Source: Nereocystis luetkeana (taxonomy: Eukaryota > Sar > Phaeophyceae > Laminariales > Laminariaceae). From it: 64,000 nt of DNA. The notes below the pieces were generated by a model, which did no database searches, was not told the origin of the DNA, and saw nothing but the letters and a program-made list of their open reading frames with translations. The stretch's first letter is position 1, and each line of letters opens with the position of its first letter. The stretch spans positions 4,225,169-4,289,168 of the forward strand of contig JARUPZ010000004.1 in assembly GCA_031213475.1 (NCBI GenBank), given 5' to 3'. This document shows, one piece after another, positions 21,617 through 33,739 of this stretch. Position numbers and translations under genes: made by a program.

Positions 21617-22572
21617 TACATACAACCGTAAGGAATATACGGGCAAAGCCGAGCTGCCCAGCACATACATGCACGTTGCTATTCCACAGGAGCCGTGAAC
21701 AGAAGGAGGGCTAACCGTGACCTTGGCAAGCTTTCGTTCAACAATGCTACGTAACGTTTGGGTGTGTCGCATGTGAGCAGACGGGGGGGGGGGGGGGCTC
21801 AGGGCCCTCTTCCCACCAGGCACCAGTATCCGGCAGAGTGCGGCTGTCTGACGGCTGACGTAGGCTCTTTTTCTTGTCGCCAACAACGAATGGATACAAT
21901 AACTAACTGATTACTACCAAGCATGTGTAGTGGAGCCTGAGCATCGTGGTAAGTGAATGGAATGAATGCAGAAACCTTCTGAACTGGCTAGGACGGCAGC
22001 TTCTCTTGTTTGTGCAGGAGACTTGTTTTTGCGTTGCCGTAATAACCTCTCTCCTCGATGACAGTGAAGAATCGAAAATCAGTGGATATTATTTGTTGGT
22101 TTACTTTGGTTATATATAATAAACGAACGCGGGGTCCTTTTGTCCTCTTTTTACCCGGTTACGAACAGATCTCGTCTACCAGCTTTATATCAAGTAAGTG
22201 GCAAGTAAATGTATACCTGGTATATATTTTGCCGAGTTTTGGCAGAGGAGAAGACAGAAACCTTACAGGGGGGGGGGGGGGGGGAGGGATTTGCTTCGTT
22301 TTATGTGCAAACAACTGGCCATACGATCATGAAACCTCAACGGATTTGGGCGAATTGGACCTGCAACCATTTTTTTGTTTTGTGTTTTACAATTAAAACA
22401 AAATTGAGCAAGATATATATGGCGGCTCAAGGTTTCAGAGCGCATACATGAAGAGCCACACTACTACTGCTGTACACACATAAACACACGAGAACACACA
22501 CGCGCACGGACACAGACAGGTCAACAAAGAGGGCTGGACGTCCTCGGGGTGCCAAAGCCATGCACAGCAGAC
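21617..22572. other. Intergenic stretch with two G runs
   Basis: G15 at 21783-21797 and G17 at 22268-22284. A TACCTGGTA motif lies at 22214. No supported gene. Confidence 0.6.
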
Positions 22573-22686
22573 TATTACGGGGGACCATAGTTAATAGGAC
22601 CAAATATCGTTAGTAAAAATGGTTAAATATATAGGTTTTTATGTGTACAATAGTTGCTATTAACTATATAGTCCACCGTAGTAGTA
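22573..22686. mobile_element. Family A MITE-like element, copy 10
   Basis: TATTACGGGGGACCATAGTT at the left and TATAGTCCACCGTAGTA at the right, with a near-consensus centre. Confidence 0.85.
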
Positions 22687-22893
22687 GCTGGTGGGCAGTT
22701 CTCGCAACGTCTTCCACCTGCGGGAGAATTCGGTTGGGAGCCCCAAGAACCACCGTCTCCCCCCGGGGGTGGGCAGCAACCTGGCCATGCTGGAGAGGAT
22801 GACACCAATTAATTATGATACATACCAGGTAGATATCCAATTTTACCACATACATACAGGGAAGAAAACACTAGAAAAAAGTCTACTGTAGCT

Positions 22894-22953
<60 letters not shown>

Positions 22954-23036
22954 TATGATTATTATTTTTACTATTATTATTACTATTATTATTATTGTTA
23001 TCATTATTATTATTATTATTATTATTATCATTATTA

Positions 23037-23118
<82 letters not shown>

Positions 23119-23128
23119 GATTATTCTG

Positions 23129-23208
<80 letters not shown>

Positions 23209-23209
23209 C
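22894..23209. repeat. Inverted (AAT)n / (ATT)n microsatellite
   Basis: About 59 bases of (AAT)n switch at about 22953 to about 255 bases of (ATT)n with TAC, GTT, TCA and TGA interruptions. Because the two blocks are reverse complements, the left block can pair with the right to form a long hairpin. Long open frames here (poly-Asn, poly-Ile, poly-Tyr) are products of the repeat and not genes. Confidence 0.95.
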
Positions 23210-23482
23210 AGGCTTGCCATCCGACAATGCGCAGAATGAGCTTTCACGTTGATCAATCCAAACATTCTCATTTTTTTTTTCCCCTCCAAGTCCGGGGCAT
23301 CTTTTTCTCGAAAGTGGCCAATTTAAAACAAAATAAAAAAACACGACGCAGGATTTTAAGTTCCTCTTTTCCCCACGGTTCTTGCCAACTTTGTTTTGCC
23401 TTACAACTCGAAAAATCGAGCGAGAAAAGGCGGGGGTCAATAAGATGGCAAAATTTAACCGGATGGACCAAGTCTTGTTCCT

Positions 23483-23632
23483 CACTCAACCCTTCCCAGC
23501 CTCTGTCTTCCTAGTTCAACCAACTACAACCCTATCATCAACTCTATGAAACTCTTGCCCGTCCCCTCTGTGCCAAGCAATGCCAACGATTCAATACCTC
23601 TCCGCAGAACCAAAGATTTCCTCCGTTCAATA
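23483..23632 (+). repeat. Dispersed repeat family H, copy 3
   Basis: CTCAACCCTTCCCAGCCTCT, CTTCCTAGTTCAACCAAC, GCCAACGATTCAATACCTCT and AGATTTCCTCCGTTCAAT, matching copies at 10645 and 18684. Confidence 0.7.
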
Positions 23633-23950
23633 TTTGTACACCTAAAAAAAAAACAGGTACATACGCACGTACTGCAGTAACATCTCGGTACTTGCTATTA
23701 CCTACCGGTAATTCACTTTCTTAAACTGAAAGGACCAAGCGGCTCAAAAGACCACGTGCTACGGTGAAACAACGAATGACTTGGGGCGGTCTTCACAGAC
23801 AACACGGAAAACGGCCTGTTCGTACATTTTCACGCATAATAACACGTACTTCTACTACTTCTTCTGCAGCAGCAGGCTGAAGGGCCTGTCCTTACGTTTT
23901 TACCCACAACCTCCAAAAATACTATGGTAGCCATGATTATCATGCGAGCT

Positions 23951-23954
23951 GCTT

Positions 23955-23998
<44 letters not shown>

Positions 23999-24008
23999 CC
24001 CCGAAGCC
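23951..24008. repeat. 42-base G run with inverted flanks
   Basis: An uninterrupted run of 42 G (23956-23997) is preceded by GCTTC and followed by TCCCCGAAGC. The flanks plus the first and last G form the inverted pair GCTTCGGGG / CCCCGAAGC. The run could form G-quadruplexes. Its exact length could be affected by sequencing. Confidence 0.9.
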
Positions 24009-24721
24009 TTTCGCACCACGCGGCAGTAGTGGAAGGTACCGGGTAACACCGTGAGCCCTAGACACGCCATCATGACCTCCCTTCCTTGCTGATATTTCCT
24101 TACAGATTTATTCGTAGCAGGTACTTACTTGCTCACCTTTTCAGCTTGAATATCGTTTGGTTCACGGGGGTGCACGTTCCATCTTTTGAATTTGACACGG
24201 CCAGTGAAGGCAGTGGCACTGTGAGTAGGCTCGACTTTACAGCTGCACACTATCAATAATAAAAGTCGGGCGGGGAAAGTAGGCCGACTGACTCACCGAA
24301 GGGGCGCAATTTTCTAAAAAAACTTTTTCCCCATAATATATATATATATATTATATGTATATTTCATTCTAAGAAAAAGAAGCAAAAATCTTTGGGGAAA
24401 ACAGGAAACGTTTCTACACTTCGAAAATCGCACAACAACGAGAGATAGAGGGAAACACACCAGGGACGCTCTTCTTTGTGTTTACCAAAATGTAGTATCG
24501 GGAAAAAGTTAACTCTCTGGAAGGAAAATAACTAAAATAAATGCGAATAAAACGAATCACGAAAAATCCAGGAATTTCAGGATAATTTCTTCGATATTGC
24601 CGTAGTAGCGGCCCTTGCTAGTAAGTTAGTGTTAGTGTCATCAATACAAACATCTGACGCACGTCGAGCCTCAAACGCGCGAAATCAAGGCGGGGAATTC
24701 CACAAAGCAACCGGAGACAGC
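24009..24721. other. Intergenic stretch
   Basis: AT-rich with a short (TA)n at 24338-24350. No supported gene. Confidence 0.55.
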
Positions 24722-24836
24722 ACGGTCCGAACGAGATAGGACCTTCGGTACATACATACATTACATGCGAAAACCTGTATATTTCGCTTTTTAATGTAAA
24801 CATATTTGGTCCCATTTACTATGCCCCGCCCCCGTA
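24722..24836. mobile_element. Family A element, copy 11 (old)
   Basis: The right half is clear (CATATTTGGTCCCATTTACTATG followed by CCCCCGTAA, read in two pieces). The left half is recognisable only as CGAGATAGGACC. Confidence 0.55.
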
Positions 24837-24923
24837 ACACCAAGCCCTAGATATCGGTGTATCGGTCGGTGGTGTGGAGAGCGCAGAGTAGACTCGCGCG
24901 CGAAAAAAACAAGAAGAAGGAGG

Positions 24924-25196
24924 ATGGCGATTGATTGCGCCCTAGCAATATGTAGCGTGGGTGTCCAAAGACAAAATAATAACGAACCGATAACCGAGAT
25001 TCCAGACCACCAAAAAAAGCAAAGAAAGGCGTCAAACGATGTTGCCAACGATGATAAACTACCCAAACCATACGTACCTCCATGTATTTTTAGCCCTGGC
25101 CCCCCTCCCCTCCGCAAGGGTCGAGCCCTCCTTCCCAAACCACTCCCGAGGAAGTATCAAACGACAACCCGCTGCCCATACAAATGGCCCGTTTGA
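24924..25196 (+). CDS. Hypothetical small protein, 90 codons
   Basis: An ATG in a purine-rich context (GGAGGATGGCG) opens a 90-codon frame to a stop. The protein starts MAIDCALAICSVGVQRQNNN. It then has a Lys/Asp-rich middle and a Pro/Lys/Arg-rich tail (PPLRKGRALLPKPLPRKY). There is no signal peptide or motif I recognise. The opposite strand is open over the same interval, which lowers confidence. It directly follows a family A element. Confidence 0.25.
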   Translation: MAIDCALAICSVGVQRQNNNEPITEIPDHQKKQRKASNDVANDDKLPKPYVPPCIFSPGPPPLRKGRALLPKPLPRKYQTTTRCPYKWPV

Positions 25197-26479
25197 AACT
25201 GCCGCGCGTGTATTTCAACGCGCAGAAGGCTGCCCGGTATGGCCGTGTGATACTTACTGCTATCGTCCGTGTTTTATTCTAAAAATTGTTGGGCGTCACA
25301 CCGTGCACGAGCCAAATGATACTATTATTACTCTAGAATTAATCCTAACATCTCGAACCCTGTAACCCTGGGGTTTAAAAACCAATCGAACCCAATCAAC
25401 CATTCATTGGTCAGCAGGAGCGCCTTTGTCTCGTACGTAGAGTGTGTCAACCATTTTCTCGAAAAACAGTGGTAAGCTCTGACGAGGAGTGAGAGGAAAC
25501 TGCCGCGCGTACGGAGAATACACGTGTGGACACTGCGAAACACGAGCCCAAGGTTTGGATAACATCCGCACAAGTTGCGACATCATCATATGCGTCGTTA
25601 GTCAACACTGACTGGCACAGCATCGTTCCCAGTGCCCATATATATGCAACCATGCATGCCTCCCCCCTACAGATAGATGTGATTGAGTGTTTGAGTAGTT
25701 GATTGATACACCTACACTACGCAGACTGTTAGATCGAGGGATCCTCGACAACGTCTACTACTGTACTAGGCAAAAGACGCGCGTAGTATCGTATGGTGTG
25801 ATATGTACTACTTGACTCCGACCGCGCGCGCTACGTGTGCGAGGTGTACAGTATTATTATACCGTGTGAACGGACACAACATGCTACACGCACTATCTCG
25901 ACAGCAAGAAGGAGGCCCCTGGGAAGCAGATATACAACTGGCCTCCAACCTCAGCTGCTGCGTTCTGCCGTTGAACCCTCGCACACCCCAGCACACCCAC
26001 CCACCCCCCCCAACGTTTTCGTCGGCTCGTCGTCCGTAGGGGTTCCGTCGTTCTGCTGGAAAACAATTCCGACCAGAGAGATAATGACGCATGGCCCGAC
26101 GGGTGCAAATCACCGCGTGGAGCTGGCCTCCCAACGCATATCCTACATAGTACCAGGTATCACCTTCGCAACGGATCTAGATTGCGGCAGCACAATCGCA
26201 TCGCGCAGCGCAGGTGCAAGGTCAGAGCATCTGAGCGAGATGCGATCAATCATCCTCTACTACTGTATAGAGTACCTGATCAGGGCTCTAACGCACCCTG
26301 ATCCTGCCACTAACAATAATAACTCGTGGTTCGAGCTGATGTTGCTACACTGCTGCTACTGCTGCTACTTTACCGCAGTAATTGCGACCAGTACACATAC
26401 CAGGTACTATTTACGATAGAATTTTACTGCAGAGCGCCACGGGAGTAGTCTAGTACTAGATCTTATGTACGTTGTATTC
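25197..26479. other. Intergenic stretch
   Basis: Two exact TACCWGGTA motifs (26151, 26398). A 194-codon plus-strand frame (25835-26419) starts at a non-ATG codon, is Thr/Ser/Pro-rich with poly-Asn and poly-Cys segments, and overlaps an open minus strand. I do not call it. Confidence 0.5.
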
Positions 26480-26898
26480 TTCGTAAATTATTGCTCTCGA
26501 TATCGTGCGATGTTTTCGGGATGTATCGATATCAATGTTTTTCGTCATATATATCTCGACATCATATATATCGTATCTGATAATCGTCCGATATGTCACA
26601 TACATGGTATCGATATCACGCCGACATCGTGCGATGCATGCCACGATAACGACACAATGTTAGGTGCGGTGTTTAATATCGTACCTAGAATTCTCGAGAT
26701 ATCATGCGATATGTTCGGGATACATTGATAAGCATGGCGTACCCGGTATCTCGTATCTATCTGCGAAGTATCGCGGTCAGAATACACATTTTGCGTACCG
26801 GGCGACTTGCATTGAATCGCAATGAATGCGTGACCGGTATTTTATGCTGGGTAACCGATCCTCCCCGGATCGATATGTTCGTCGATCCGAGCACAAAG

Positions 26899-26931
<33 letters not shown>

Positions 26932-27345
26932 TATATTATATATAGACCTGGTATAATTTATATACAATCAAATAAAATCACAAACGGAAGTAGACATAGA
27001 AGGTAGATAGACCTTGCGCTTAGGTTTCCTTTGTATTCGGGGATTTCTTGTTTCAGGAATGTTTTGATTGATCAACGTTGACGCTCATCATGCTGCACAA
27101 TGTGGGATGGCAAGCCTAAGAAAAATATGCATGATAAAATCGAAGAACTTACGAGTACACATTTTATTATTTGGGGAACACGAAAGATCGCGATGTATCG
27201 TGATATCGAATCCCGCCTTATCCGATATCACAAGATACGACATATTTAATATCGAGATTTCGTGTCCATATATATCCCGGATTATGGGCACTGATATCGA
27301 AAATATCGTATCCCGATAAAAAAAATTAGTTCTCGATATCGAACA
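26480..27345. repeat. CGATATC-rich imperfect repeat region
   Basis: GATATC, CGATATC or AATATCG recur about ten times in two clusters (26495-26720 and 27190-27345), separated by unrelated sequence, a (TA)n run and repeat J. The units are irregular, so this is a degenerate satellite or a motif-rich region and not a clean array. Confidence 0.55.
27004..27116 (+). repeat. Dispersed repeat family J, copy 2
   Basis: Shares GGTTTCCTTT, TTGATTGATCAACGTTGA-like, ATCATGCTGCA and GGGATGGCAAG with 7685-7800. Confidence 0.5.
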
Positions 27346-28897
27346 CTACACTACAGCACTTAAAGCAGTACTGCAGTCCCGTACGTGCAAACGATGTACT
27401 GAGTTGTTGATTGCTTGACGCTGCGCTATCTACACCCACTACTCTAGTCATCTTCGGTACCTACACCTATTGATAGCACGCACAATGGCACGGCTGTACC
27501 AAGGGCATAGTTTGGCCAAAGCGCTGCACATGTCAGCATCCGCATACACGAGGCAAGCGGTACTAACAATAGTTTCACCTTCTTTTTGGTGAAAGCTCGT
27601 CCTCCTCCTGTTGTGACTGGGCACCAGGGATGGGAAAGGTAGACCCAAGGAAAACGGGCGGCGTTATCCTTCTTGGGGTGGCCTCTCCGTTCTGGGCGTA
27701 TCGATTATAAGTCAGTTTGCAACCCTTCGACTCCTACTATATCCACGCACATGTGTTGGTGCTGGTGCTGCCGCCGCCACTGCAGCATGGAGCGTGGTCG
27801 AGGGTTTTGGGCCCAAGGCCGCCCAGCGCTATTATAGTGGTGGGGAGAGAATACTACACCGATGCAGCAGGTGCCGGTCGATTTGTACCCGAAAGTTAGC
27901 CACTACCAACGGAGGCCTACAGTGTCTTTCCGTGTTGTTTTATGTACGTCGCCGGCACGACGTGTTGTTTATGTACCTCGCCGGCACGACGGTGCTACGG
28001 TATGGCGAAAACAGTAGTTCGCCCAAGTCTTGATCCTTCAAACTTTCAAAAGCGAAAACCTGTCTCAAGAACAACCGGGATTTCGTGATCCCAAGGTTGT
28101 CACAGGCCCTCGGACCTTCTTTCTTCCGCATGGCCGCATCATTTATACCTGGTACGTTCGAACGTTCGAAATGTCTTTGGACGAAAACGGTGAATTGGAA
28201 CCAAAAACAGCCCAAGGGACCAGGGAGGAGGGAGGGCTCTCCATCTACAGCTGTATTACCATATGGTGATCGGCAATCCTGTTGCTATATGCAATAAGAA
28301 CGGTACTCGTGAACCATGTGCTTCATGGGGTGGTCTAAGGGCACGATGGGTTTAGAGCGCCTCCGCCTGAAGTCGCATATACGTCACCATGCGTCTGCCA
28401 TCATACGTTACGTATCAATCACTGCACGCAGTTGCACGCCCATGTTTCGGGGGTAAGCTAGAAGAGGCGGAGACGGTAGCACTCCCTCTGAAGGAATTAC
28501 AGGGGGTTGGCTCGTCGTCGATGACAGGTGTGCGGCTTTCGCTCCGAACGGTCTTTTTCTTCTCGAACTAAACCCTCTGGCTCTTCGATTGGACGTTGGG
28601 CAGGTGCGCCGTTACAGGATAGGGTACACAAACTATTCATATACCTTGAGGTGTTCTTGTTCTTAGTATTGGTGTACCTGGCAATCGTGCGGAGGGTAAC
28701 ATGCTATTTATAGAAAAAAAAACGTGCATGTATCTGGAACCTGGTACATATGATATGGTGGCATGAGTGCAGCAATACTCGCGGTACTTTCGATCTTGAC
28801 CGTGCTGTACCAACCGTGTTAAATCCCCGCTTACGGTTAATGATAGCCAGGCAGGCCAGTAGACGGACAGACGAACAAACACGCAGACAGGGAAACG

Positions 28898-28900
<3 letters not shown>
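27346..28900. other. Intergenic stretch
   Basis: A short direct repeat of a TTATGTAC-TCGCCGGCACGA segment lies at about 27935-27995. A perfect palindrome, CGTTCGAACG, lies next to a TACCTGGTA motif (28146). Frames at 28030-28297 have reasonable composition (SLDENGELEPKTAQGT) but no ATG-supported start. No gene called. Confidence 0.45.
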
Positions 28901-29190
<290 letters not shown>

Positions 29191-29191
<1 letters not shown>

Positions 29192-30011
29192 TATACAGAT
29201 AACGAGAACGAGGGAGGGAGAGACAGCGGCCCGCACTGCGTTTTTCGGGAGAAGGTCGAGGCCGCACGAAACTAGTCGAGGCCCCCTCCCCTCCCCCGCC
29301 AGATACACTAGATATACGAGCAATAAACACAAATCATATTCAGATTGGTGTGGTCGCACCACTGACATTCCGAATCCTCTCCGCGTTTCGAGGTCTTTTT
29401 CTCGACGTTAGGTGGGCCTTTTCGTTTGTATCTTGCGTCACAGAAGTGTCCGCCTGCCCTGACTACCCCCGGGCGAGAGGGGCTGCCGGTGGCCTCCTCG
29501 GGAGCTCGAGCGGCCAGTCTATTCACAGAAGCATGTCAAACGATGAAGACGTCCGGCCGCTGGCTTGACTCAAAACACGAAATTCGTTTTCTCCGAAGGC
29601 TCGAGCATGCCACGGCCCGGAAGCAGAAAACGTTACCATTGAGACCACGCTAGCACCCAAGCGGCTCCTGGTCCCCGGGTCCGGTGACTCTTATCTCTAG
29701 ATGTTTTATCGGACCAGAACAATCGTCGCTATTTTACCACGTTGAGAACCCCGGCTGGTTCGTGCTTATCGGAGAGCGACAGTGACTTGAAATATAATCA
29801 TCACAGCAGCTTGTGCTTCTGTCGAGATTGATCTCCCGTAGGTTCTCAACAGAGGTCTACACCTCGGCTTAGAGGTGGTGCAGTGGTCAAAATTGGTTGA
29901 AATATATGGTGCACAAAGTGAGACAACAAACGACCCCTAACGTAACGTTTGCACTTCGCAGGCGGACAGCTACAGCTCCTCAAAGGGGTCTACAGCCCGC
30001 ACATGTAAGGG
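29191..30011. other. Intergenic stretch
   Basis: No supported gene. Two overlapping plus-strand frames (29350-29653) lack support. Confidence 0.5.
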
Positions 30012-30305
30012 ATGCTCCTGGCGGGGTTTGTGAAGGTATCGCGTGCGCCAGACGGCAGCCGTAGGCAGCAAGAAATGAATCACGAAGTGTTTCTGGTTTA
30101 TCGGGTTTGTGAGGGAGTACGCACAACAAAAAGCTCGAAACAACGCTATAATGATTTGTTTCACGCAAGGGAGCATAGCACGATGGCTACATCATCAACA
30201 AAGAAACGACCTTCACTAGACGATTGCTATTCTCCAGGCGAATTATATTTCGTTCAAGAAGTCGTCATCGAAGATGCTGCGAGAGGGGAAACAACGTTCC
30301 CATGA
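30012..30305 (+). CDS. Hypothetical small protein, 97 codons
   Basis: An ATG opens 97 codons ending with TGA. The composition is mixed and hydrophilic. An internal ATG at 30183 has a good context (GCACGATGGC) and would give a 40-residue acidic product beginning MATSSTKKRPSLDDCYSPG and containing LYFVQEVVIEDAARG. There is no signal peptide and no motif I recognise. The minus strand is also open over part of the interval. The shorter product looks more protein-like than the upstream part. Confidence 0.3.
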   Translation: MLLAGFVKVSRAPDGSRRQQEMNHEVFLVYRVCEGVRTTKSSKQRYNDLFHAREHSTMATSSTKKRPSLDDCYSPGELYFVQEVVIEDAARGETTFP

Positions 30306-31177
30306 TGGGCAGTAAGCTATTGGGCTCAAAAAGCCCAAACATGCGCTAAAATGCTCAGGATTCCTGGTATATTTGCATTATTTCACAACCACACTACGGT
30401 TCATGGTTGCAAATCTCTTACTCATATTTCATTTCGTATATATATATATATATATCTGTTGCCGAACCGCCTACGCGCGGGTACTTGACGACACACTCCG
30501 AGGGTGCTAGCGTCCCCTAAATACAAACGCTGGCGCTCAGCAGTATCATATTCTATGAGAGAGTCGGTCGATTTCCCAAACGTTGTTATCACAGACAGTT
30601 GGGTGCTTTTCGCGACCCAAACTCTCAGTATTCCTCTCTCAAAGTCCTTCGATCAACCACACTCTGACCCTTCTGGACTTCTTAGGTTGGTTCGTCCGAG
30701 GAATGCCACAGCCAGCCGTATTTCATGACCGATCAATGTTTTGCCGTTTCTCGTTTACCACCTAATTTTTGTGGTTGCACCTATCATAGCAACCTGGTAG
30801 AAAAAGTCTCACAGTCCCTAACCATCAGTTTGCTGGGCACCCTATAGATCTCCGACCGATTGATGTGGGAGCCAAAATAAATGTGCGATCAATGTGTTGC
30901 CGTTCTTCGCCACCATATTTGTTTTTTTCGTTGCAGTTGGGAGACAAATATGTACGTTCATTCTCCGCAACGACATCTAGCTGGCGTGTCTCCCCTTAGC
31001 GTCGTCCACGAGGCGCACACGCGCGCCAGGCCCAGCGGTGGTGTTCCCCCTTTCGCTGATTGTGGTTATGTTCGAGCACGCACGTCGTGCCCACTATCCT
31101 CGAGGTCTTGGGTTTGCCTAACTAGCGGGCGTCGTCTGACACAGAACCCCTGTAAATATAGACACGGTGATCGTTGA
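30306..31177. other. Intergenic stretch
   Basis: A short (TA)n at 30439-30453. I see no supported gene. Confidence 0.5.
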
Positions 31178-31245
31178 GGTTAGCGAGTAGATTTCGCGCT
31201 AGGTTTCGAGCCGAGAACGACCTATAGCTTGATATGCCGTGCTCC
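31178..31245 (-). repeat. Dispersed repeat family D, copy 3
   Basis: Reverse orientation: GATTTCGCGCTAGGTTTCG, AGCCGAGAACGACC and TAGCTTGATATG, the complement of copy 1 at 9247. Confidence 0.65.
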
Positions 31246-32929
31246 GCTCGGTAGGCTGTATGCCGGGCGTGCCGCACCTCTCTCGCTCTTCGCGACCCCA
31301 CCAGTGACGGCCTCGGTCGCGCCCGCAGCGTAAATTACGGACCGTGGTGATATCGTTTTCATGGCCAATTATTTGGTGCGCTTGATCTCAATCTTACACT
31401 CTTACGTCTAGATATATGCCAGCCGGCCTGCTCCAAAGAAGAAGTTGTCGTGCGATTTTCATGCGTTTTTTTCTGAGCCCGAACTCTGGTCGTCGACCGA
31501 GCTTCGGCAACATCGTTTGGCTTCACAGTAGTATTATCGTTATTCTTTTATATATATATATATATTCATCTTCTATTTCGTTGTTGACAGGCTGTGGATT
31601 TATGCATTTGCTTGTGTTTTGTCGAACATTATCCCTCGGCAGTATTGCCGCAATTTGTTTTCACAGCCTCCACTAGTCTATGAATGACATCCTCGGCCAA
31701 TTCGGGCATGCGCGGAGCCGCTGGCAAAGGTGAACCCGCCGCGACGAAGCCCCCATCGTACATAGTATCCCCTCTGCATTGTATGATACGTGTTTTATCT
31801 ATTGTACTGCTCATTGATTACGACATTGCGCAGAACGTCCGTAGAACGGTAGTGGCACTCTTCTACCCAACATCTCCGTTCACGGGTTGTCAGAACGATA
31901 ACCAACAAGAACAGTCCATCTGCGTTTGAGAAACAGACGTAAACAACGGCATATACACGGAAACATTAACGCCAGCAATGTGTCCCCGAGGATCCACGAA
32001 TGAAGGGTCGTGAGCACACACGGGGTATCGACAAAAAAAGGGGCACCTGGCAGCTGGAAGCTTGGCAAGCAATGTAACAGTAGTCCACTTTAAGTGGCTC
32101 AGAAATTGTAGCACACGTAGCAGTAGCAGCAGTAGCGAATGGTAGTGGTCGGGGTTGCATTGGCAGTAGCAGCAGAGTCCCCCTAAAGGGTCGGTGCAGT
32201 CACAGCCTTAATTAGAGTTTTAGCCCGAACGGCGGCAATGCCGTATCGAGGGTGGACGCCGCACGTATGACGAACATAGCAATGAGAACGCCGACAATTA
32301 GATCAGACAATGACGAGAATGCCGATGTGGTAGCGTCGATGTGGCAGCGGCATCGGTGTCTCGCACGCCATTGGCAATCAGAACAATTGCAGTGTGGGTG
32401 TGCTACGTATCCGTTTTGGTTTCTGCATTGTATGTGTACAGCATTGTGTCATTTGGCATGTCAGCTGTGAGTGAGTATTTGTCAGGGTTTGTGCATTACC
32501 GTCGACTCCGCCCCCTGCTGCTGACTGCTGCTTACTACTATTACTCCTCCTGTGTCCTTTCGAATTGTTCGCTAATCTATCTCCAACCTCAAATACGCCG
32601 TAAAACCCCTTGGCAACACTATCGCTTGTGAGTTCTCAACTTTCTATACCGTATCGTATATGTGGGTGGCATGAAATCCGGGGGGTGTCGCAAGTTGAAA
32701 AGGGAGACGCAGGTAAAACCCTTGCACCTCTGTTTTGAGTAAAAATGATCTCGGAAAAAACTGAGTCATGGGCTACTGATCTATTGCTAAAAGCGAAGAG
32801 TAGCAGTCTAGTCTTCGACGCTCTCGCATGCCTTGGCGCATACCTGGTAGGAGACATGGACTACTATATTGCTTAAAGAAAAGCATAGCACCGAAATTAA
32901 AGGGGTGTGCATCATCCAGGTATGTATCG
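31246..32929. other. Intergenic stretch
   Basis: No supported gene. Short CAG-like segments lie near 32110-32170, and a (TA)n lies at 31549-31566. Frames here are short and overlap on opposite strands. Confidence 0.5.
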
Positions 32930-33720
32930 CCTGGGTGGGATCTGTATCATCGATATAGGATAGGCGACCCTTGATGATCTGAACACCTCTACTGGGTGGG
33001 GTCTGCACGATCTGCATGAGACTAACTCTAACCCTAACCGAACAGTGTGCCGTCATTCACTAACTGATGATTACCTTTCCGTGGGTGGGTCCACATGATC
33101 CGAACGATCTGTACGATCTGCAGGGTCTGTATAATGTAGATGTATCACTCTTTTCTTTGGCGGCGAGATCTGCTTGGTCTTTAGGATTGCACTTGCGTGC
33201 CGGGTGGGGTGATCTGAATGCCATGTGTGCATGATGTGGAGGATCTGCATGATCGATTATCTACACACTCCAACTTGTAGTTTGCCTGGAGAGACAGGTA
33301 TGTTCCGCATCAGTTCCACTTGTATGCCAGGTGGGATCTGGTTGATCTCAATGACATGCTAATGTTTAACCCGGAGGGGATCTGTCTGATTAAATTTTCC
33401 TAGATGTGCACATGAGTAGAATATGTGTGAGCTGTACAATCAGCACAGTTTGACCGGGACGGGATCTGTCCGATCTGCCGATCTGTACATCGTTAGCGAC
33501 ATAGGGTTTGTACGATCTGCATGATCTGCACATAACATGTTTATCGGTGGGTGTCATTGATCTGCAGGATCATTATAATCTGCAGGATCTGTATGATCTA
33601 CCCGAGTGGAATCTGTGTGATCTGAATGATCTGTATATATTAACCGGGATACGGTCTGTACGATTTGGAGGATCTGTATGATCTGCAGGATGTCTGTATG
33701 ATCCAGAGGATCTGTAAAAG
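32930..33720 (+). repeat. GATCTG-rich tract with ~10-base spacing
   Basis: Repeats of GATCTGCATG, GATCTGTACG, GATCTGCAGG and GATCCGAACG-like units are dense at 33080-33270 and 33470-33720 and sparser between. The recurrent spacing between GATC words is often 9-11 bases, close to one helical turn. Units are interrupted by unique sequence, so this is an old, decayed satellite or a cluster of sites. Confidence 0.75.
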
Positions 33721-33739
33721 CTGGGCACTTCACACTTGT

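Noticed and set aside
22843-23485. Open frames of 95-200 codons over the ATT/AAT tract
   Set aside because: They are poly-Asn, poly-Ile and poly-Tyr products of a microsatellite in all frames and not genes.
25835-26419. 194-codon plus-strand frame
   Set aside because: The start is not ATG, the composition is low-complexity in parts, the opposite strand is open, and there is no splice or family support.
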